This document shows positions 5,738-8,764 of a stretch of 8,764 bases of DNA, piece after piece. This stretch comes from Nitrospirota bacterium (GTDB taxonomy: Bacteria > Nitrospirota > Nitrospiria > Nitrospirales > Nitrospiraceae): contig JACPZN010000176.1 of the NCBI GenBank assembly GCA_016195505.1, positions 1-8,764 of the forward strand, given 5' to 3'. Each line of letters begins with the position of its first letter. The first letter of the stretch is position 1. A program made the translations under genes and the position numbers. Under the pieces are notes generated by a model. It saw only the letters and a list, made by a program, of their open reading frames with translations, did not search any database and had not been told where the DNA came from.

Positions 5738-5858
5738 GGGCTAGCGAGTGGGATGCCTCCAACTGCGCCCATGCAGCAGGCACGCCATCCTCCAGCGAAA
5801 GTCTAATCTGACTTGTGTGCGGGCTGCGCGAGCAAGAAGGCATCCCGCTCACTAGCCC
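5738..5858. repeat. 121-base fold-back with near-perfect 20-base inverted arms
   Basis: GGGCTAGCGAGTGGGATGCC at 5738-5757 matches the reverse complement of 5839-5858 at 18 of 20 bases. Both differences are C/T transitions, so the stem can keep G-U pairs in RNA. Inside, nested complementary segments continue the stem: TGCGCCC with GGGCTGCG (one bulged T), GCAC with GTGC, and an apical AAGTC-TAATCT-GACTT hairpin. The right arm contains the stop codon of the SnoaL-like gene (5852-5854). There is no U-tract, so it is not a standard intrinsic terminator. It could be a structured 3' RNA end, a miniature fold-back element or a protein-binding cruciform. Confidence 0.65.
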
Positions 5859-6244
5859 ATAACCGCCGACCCATGATGATGGATCATCAGCCACTCGTCG
5901 CCGATGCGCTCGAAGAGGTTCGTCGCGAGGACTTTCGCTTGCTGCGGCTCATCGGATTGCTGGCTGGTGATGTTTTCGACGCAGATCACCCAGGCCATAT
6001 CGCCAGCGACCTGCACCATCACCTCGGTGAGTTCGAATTTCATGGAAAACGTATTATTGAAGATCAGCACCCAGGAATCGCGCACGTTCGGCCAGCCGGA
6101 ACGGAGTGCCCAGCCCGGATGCACACAGGTAACATATTCTTGATGGGCCCAGACCTCGTCCATCTTGGCAATGTCCAGACTCTCAAAGGCGTCATAGAAT
6201 TTCTGGTTGGCTTTGGTGACTTCTTCGATGCGTTGTTTCAGCAT
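5852..6244 (-). CDS. SnoaL/NTF2-like domain protein
   Basis: A 130-residue soluble protein with the cone-shaped NTF2-like fold (SnoaL_3/DUF4440 type), used by small enzymes and binding proteins of varied function. Residues 1-25 form the opening helices (IEEVTKANQKFYDAFESLD). Then come the helix MDEVWAHQEYVTCVHPGW (28-45), with the WAHQ...HPGW pattern common in this group, a WPNVRDSW helix (51-58), and beta strands at 68-92 (KFELTEVMVQVAGDMAWVICVEN) and 102-126 (AKVLATNLFERIGDEWLMIHHHG). The C-terminal HHH motif faces the pocket in relatives. The substrate is unknown. The start at 6244 has AGGGGG 5 bases upstream; an in-frame ATG 11 codons earlier has none. The gene lies 68 bases downstream of the DMT permease, same strand, so co-transcription is likely. 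Its stop codon lies in the arm of a fold-back structure. Confidence 0.85.
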   Translation of the reverse strand: MLKQRIEEVTKANQKFYDAFESLDIAKMDEVWAHQEYVTCVHPGWALRSGWPNVRDSWVLIFNNTFSMKFELTEVMVQVAGDMAWVICVENITSQQSDEPQQAKVLATNLFERIGDEWLMIHHHGSAVMG

Positions 6245-6312
6245 GAACGCCCCCTGGCGGGAGCCATCATACTGCAACCGTTAAGAGAAGGGCGAGCAGC
6301 AAAATAGGGAGG

Positions 6313-7218
6313 CTAACTGCGCTCGAGATTTGCCGTTTGACGGTTCACCACCCAGACGCCGGCCAGGATGAGACCGATGCCGATGACTTCTATAAGACCG
6401 ACCGTTTCCTTCAGAATGAGCGCGGACAGCCCGACGGCAGCAACCGGCGTGAGATTTCCCAGAACCGAAGCACGTGAGGGACCGATGCCCTTTACACCGA
6501 ACAACCAGGCCTGTTGCGCCACAGCTGTGGCAAAGACCACGAGATAGCCGAGCGCGAGCCAGTCCGATGTCGTCACCGACGCGACGCCCGCATCCATCAT
6601 CTTCCGATCAGTCCAAAGGAGCGGAATCTGCAGGACCGTCGCGACCAACAGCGTAGTCCAGTTGACGGTCAGCGCCGAGACCCGCTCCATGATTGTGCGA
6701 CTGCCGATGCTGTAGAGGGCCCAACTCACCACGCCCAGAAACACGAGCGTGCTCCCCAACAGGGGCTGCTCACCGGCGACTTGAAACCCTGCCACGGACA
6801 CCAGCGCGACACCTGCAAAGGAGAGAAGCGCTCCTGCCCACACGGCACGCAGCGGGACATCTCGAATCAACATGGCGGAGAGCAGCGCGGTTACGACGGG
6901 ACTCGATCCGATAATCACTCCGCCGACGGCTCCACTGACATACTTGAGGCCCATGAGAATGAGAAGATGGTTACCCAACACGCCGAGCCCGAGTAGGCCC
7001 AGCAGACGGATATCCGGTTTGCTCAGCTTGACCGCCCCGCCTTCCTGCCACCACCAGGTTCCCAGGAGGATCGCTAATCCACCGATATCGCGAAGAACCG
7101 ACGCTTCGACAGCGGAGAAAGATCCGAGAGCCATCTTCTGTGCCACGATCGAGCCACCCCAGAGGATAGCCGCGAGGACGACCGAGCTGTACGCCAGTGT
7201 CGTGGATGAATGCGCCAT
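6313..7218 (-). CDS. EamA-family (DMT superfamily) permease
   Basis: A 301-residue inner-membrane transporter with two EamA repeats and about ten membrane helices. The first repeat covers residues 8-140, opening with LAYSSVVLAAILWGGSIVAQK and containing the typical SSPVVTALLSAMLIRDVP end. The second covers about 155-293, with GVVSWALYSIGSRTIM and RASVLGNLTPVAAVGLSALILKE near its end. Charged residues are mostly confined to short loops. Members export or import amino acids, nucleotide derivatives or other small metabolites, and the substrate cannot be inferred here. The length is normal and the gene is intact. The ATG at 7218 has only a weak upstream purine run. A SnoaL-like gene follows 68 bases downstream. 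The lipoprotein gene diverges from it across a 131-base gap that must hold both promoters. Confidence 0.9.
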   Translation of the reverse strand: MAHSSTTLAYSSVVLAAILWGGSIVAQKMALGSFSAVEASVLRDIGGLAILLGTWWWQEGGAVKLSKPDIRLLGLLGLGVLGNHLLILMGLKYVSGAVGGVIIGSSPVVTALLSAMLIRDVPLRAVWAGALLSFAGVALVSVAGFQVAGEQPLLGSTLVFLGVVSWALYSIGSRTIMERVSALTVNWTTLLVATVLQIPLLWTDRKMMDAGVASVTTSDWLALGYLVVFATAVAQQAWLFGVKGIGPSRASVLGNLTPVAAVGLSALILKETVGLIEVIGIGLILAGVWVVNRQTANLERS

Positions 7219-7349
7219 GCCTACGGGATACCTTCGTTTCTATCCGCCGTCAAGGAGTATTCTGCGATCGCCCTCTGCCACTTGACTACGTTTACATCTA
7301 TGGATAGCCTTCGTCTAACAGACAAGGCCGGCAAAAAGGAGGGTATTTC

Positions 7350-7739
7350 ATGCGTCAGAAGCAGGGTGTCCGAGGATTCTTGTCCATATTAATGACTGCC
7401 TCCCTACTCCTAGCCGGCTGCACTCGAGATCTGGTTCGCGACGACGTGAAGTATGCGCAAACCGGCGCCCATTGTTCAGGCTCTGAGGGTGTCGACAACT
7501 CTTCGATAGCCGTCCTACCCGTCCCGCTGGTCGCGTTCTTCGTGCCCCATGCGAATCTGCACGATATTAAAGCCGACGACTATCTGAAGCGCTGCGGGGA
7601 TCCGAGCAAGTTGATCAATCGACATGTGAGGGTCAACCGCACCGGCTGCATTCCAGCCGGGCTTACCCGCATCATCACCCTCGGCATCTGGCAATGGTGC
7701 CCGGCGAACGTGTCGTGGGAGGCGGATGTGAAGGCGTGA
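7350..7739 (+). CDS. Small lipoprotein, Bor-like
   Basis: A 129-residue lipoprotein. The signal runs over residues 1-23 with a canonical lipobox LLAGC, so Cys 24 should be lipidated. The residue after it is Thr, not Asp, which favours outer-membrane sorting. The mature part has an IAVLPVPLVAFFVPHANLHDI segment and then RCGDPSKL and IITLGIWQWCPANVSWEADV. The spacing of a CG motif followed by a TLGI-x-x-x-C-P stretch recalls the Bor/Iss lipoprotein family (serum-resistance lipoproteins of lambda and E. coli). The match is partial and from memory, so the family call is tentative. Further Cys residues at 42, 82, 100 and 117 could form disulfides. AAGGAGG lies 7 bases before the ATG. It converges on the methyltransferase gene and is followed directly by a heptamer array. 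Confidence 0.75.
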   Translation: MRQKQGVRGFLSILMTASLLLAGCTRDLVRDDVKYAQTGAHCSGSEGVDNSSIAVLPVPLVAFFVPHANLHDIKADDYLKRCGDPSKLINRHVRVNRTGCIPAGLTRIITLGIWQWCPANVSWEADVKA

Positions 7740-7740
7740 A

Positions 7741-7812
7741 GCGTAACATGTGACGCGTGACAAGTTTTTTGACGTTCGAGTCTTTCACTCATCACTCGTT
7801 GCCCGTCACCCG
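7741..7812. repeat. Opposed GTGAC-NN heptamer arrays between convergent genes
   Basis: Period-7 degenerate arrays follow both stop codons. On the plus strand, GCGTAAC, ATGTGAC and GCGTGAC occupy 7741-7761, then AAG and TTTTTT. On the minus strand, four units related to GTGACGG run from 7812 down to 7785. Since both read GTRAC-NN in the sense of their own gene, they are inverse complements: 7743-7761 pairs with 7798-7816 at 14 of 19 positions, with a 36-base loop. The stem includes the methyltransferase stop codon (7813-7815). It could act as a bidirectional terminator or RNA-stabilising hairpin, or be a dispersed intergenic repeat. Confidence 0.6.
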
Positions 7813-8457
7813 TTACATCTTCTTCCTGACCACCAGCACCCCGTCGCGAATCGTGACCAGCACGGCGGTCACACGTGGGTCGGCTGATACCGTGCGATTC
7901 AGTTCCTGGATGGCGGCTGTCTGTTCATCGGGCGGCGGCTGTTTCAGCACATCGCCATTCCATAACACGTTGTCGATCAAGATCACCCCTTGCGGAGAGA
8001 GCAAGTCTAGCGCGCGCCGGTAGTAATTGAGGTAATTGGTCTTGTCTGCATCGATGAAGATCAGATCGAACGGACCACTGAGCTCCCTTATTGTATCCAA
8101 CGCCCGCCCCATACGTATTGCAATCTTTCTCCCACATTGGGCCTGAGCTATATATCGCCGAGCCACCGCCGCCGACTCCTCATCGACCTCACAGGTGATC
8201 ACCGTCCCGTCATCCGGTATGGCTTCGGCAAAGCAGAGGGCGCTGTAGCCGGTAAACATCCCGATCTCGAGCACCCGCTTCGCTCCCACCAGCTGCGTCA
8301 TCATCTTGAGAAAGGCCCCTTCCAAGGGGCCCACCAGCATCTGGGCATACTCCACGGTCCGCTGGGTCTCTTCACGAAGCGCCCGACAGACTGAGGACTC
8401 CGGCGTCGAATGGGCTTGGGCATAGGCTTCGATGTTGGATGGGACGAGCCGGTTCAT
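7813..8457 (-). CDS. SAM-dependent O-methyltransferase (family 3, CCoAOMT-like)
   Basis: A 214-residue cytosolic class I methyltransferase of the O-methyltransferase family 3, whose members methylate catechol-type hydroxyls using S-adenosylmethionine and a divalent metal. Motif I for the SAM site is VLEIGMFTGYSAL (residues 62-74) and the acidic residue after strand 2 is in TCEVDE (88-93). FIDADKTNYLNYY (134-146) and LIDNVLWNGDV (160-170) supply the usual metal ligands, with Asp 136 or 138, Asp 162 and Asn 163. The length fits bacterial homologues. The start at 8457 has AAGGA 7-8 bases upstream. The open frame continues back to 8730, but that part overlaps the divergent carboxypeptidase and is not family-like. 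The natural substrate is unknown. The gene is divergent from the carboxypeptidase (108 bases between starts) and convergent with the lipoprotein. Confidence 0.92.
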   Translation of the reverse strand: MNRLVPSNIEAYAQAHSTPESSVCRALREETQRTVEYAQMLVGPLEGAFLKMMTQLVGAKRVLEIGMFTGYSALCFAEAIPDDGTVITCEVDEESAAVARRYIAQAQCGRKIAIRMGRALDTIRELSGPFDLIFIDADKTNYLNYYRRALDLLSPQGVILIDNVLWNGDVLKQPPPDEQTAAIQELNRTVSADPRVTAVLVTIRDGVLVVRKKM

Positions 8458-8477
8458 TCTGAATTCCTTTCGCCGGT

Positions 8478-8507
8478 TTGAAAAACACGGGCGTCGTTGC
8501 GTACACT
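8478..8507 (+). promoter_or_regulatory. Possible sigma70-type promoter of the M32 carboxypeptidase gene
   Basis: TTGAAA (8478-8483) and TACACT (8502-8507) are 18 bases apart, with the TTG start 58 bases downstream. Four of six bases match the -10 consensus. By eye only, and moderate at best. Confidence 0.35.
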
Positions 8508-8565
8508 GCAAGAAGCAGCCAGTTCGTGAACGCCGGATCTTAGCACAGCCGCGAGGAGGCCACGC

Positions 8566-8764
8566 TTGAAGACGATCGCCACGTTGGAACCGCTCACAAC
8601 CAGACTTCTGGAAATCCAACGCATCAATAGCGCCGCCTCGGTGCTGTCTTGGGATCAGGAGACCTACATGCCGGCCGGCGGGGGAGAAGCGCGGGCGGAG
8701 CAAATCGCCGTGCTCCAGGGGTTGGCCCACCAGAAGTTGGTATCTCCGGAGATCGAGAGTATCC
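8566..8764 (+). CDS. M32 carboxypeptidase (carboxypeptidase Taq family), N-terminal part
   Basis: The first 66 codons of a zinc carboxypeptidase of peptidase family M32, which removes C-terminal amino acids in the cytoplasm. The visible part has an opening helix (TLEPLTTRLLEIQRI), then the family's conserved LSWDQETYMPAGGGEARAEQ at about residues 28-47, then a helix IAVLQGLAHQKLVS. The catalytic HEXXH motif lies far downstream and is outside the window. Translation probably starts at the TTG at 8566: GAGGAGG at 8553-8559 lies 6 bases upstream, and no in-frame ATG precedes the conserved region. An ATG at 8668 falls inside the conserved motif. The gene is truncated by the window end, not by mutation, and diverges from the O-methyltransferase gene. 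Confidence 0.88.
   Translation, partial: MKTIATLEPLTTRLLEIQRINSAASVLSWDQETYMPAGGGEARAEQIAVLQGLAHQKLVSPEIESI

Larger units (their letters stand above)
5428..5851. other. Gene-free interval between TIR-like and SnoaL-like genes
   Basis: 424 bases without a convincing gene on either strand. The open frames present lack ribosome sites and have disordered, Arg/Thr/Cys-rich translations. It holds the TIR-gene promoter (5586-5614), a duplicated 9-mer (5605-5636), and most of a large fold-back structure (5738-5858). No tRNA, rRNA or transposase remnant was recognised. Confidence 0.6.

Noticed and set aside
5738..5858. Integron attC recombination site
   Set aside because: Size and nested imperfect stems with a bulged T recall attC, but the RYYYAAC...GTTRRRY core pair is not present at the ends and no integrase gene is nearby.
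5738..5858. Insertion sequence or MITE with target duplication
   Set aside because: No convincing direct repeats border the arms and no transposase fragment is seen. A non-autonomous element remains possible but unsupported.
5813..6307. 164-codon plus-strand frame opposite the SnoaL-like gene
   Set aside because: The minus strand encodes a clear NTF2-like protein with a Shine-Dalgarno. The plus-strand translation has no recognisable family and is an antisense shadow.

Overview
The window is chromosomal DNA from a Gram-negative bacterium of moderately high GC. Exported and lipoprotein signal sequences (ankyrin protein, PhoD-like protein, Bor-like lipoprotein), long coding runs with Shine-Dalgarno sites and no plasmid or phage hallmark genes support this. 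The mixture of small conserved proteins, PhoD-like phosphatase and M32 carboxypeptidase recalls Nitrospira (Nitrospirota). That assignment is an impression and no marker gene confirms it.

Left part (1-3100): an exported seven-repeat ankyrin protein (+) converges on a small hypothetical protein (-). Next comes a PhoD-type alkaline phosphatase/phosphodiesterase gene (-) that appears to have lost about 100 codons from its catalytic core, with a frameshift at about 2224-2262. The two halves are each recognisable but lie in different frames. A divergent small Cys/His protein (+) follows.

Middle (3100-5850): a Gly/Ala-rich period-5 repeat protein with a C-terminal membrane helix, a GNAT acetyltransferase, and a 381-residue protein, all on the minus strand. 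The 381-residue protein has two winged-helix-like segments, a disordered linker and a C-terminal TIR-like domain of the CAP12/Pycsar-effector type (PF10137-like). It is the best candidate for an immune or NAD-directed effector. It has its own probable promoter with a duplicated 9-mer, a lower GC content than the transporter rows I compared, and only a GNAT gene close downstream. The 424-base interval upstream of it holds that promoter and a 121-base fold-back structure, but no convincing gene.

Right part (5850-8764): an EamA/DMT permease followed by a SnoaL/NTF2-like protein (probable operon, -), a Bor-like lipoprotein (+), a class I O-methyltransferase (-) and the first 66 codons of a TTG-initiated M32 carboxypeptidase (+) that runs off the end. 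The lipoprotein and methyltransferase genes converge. Each stop codon is followed by a degenerate GTGAC-NN heptamer array, and together the arrays form an imperfect hairpin. This structure and the one at 5738-5858 each include the stop codon of a minus-strand gene in one arm.

No rRNA, tRNA, CRISPR array, transposase or integrase was seen. Family calls rest on recognition of sequence motifs, not on database searches.
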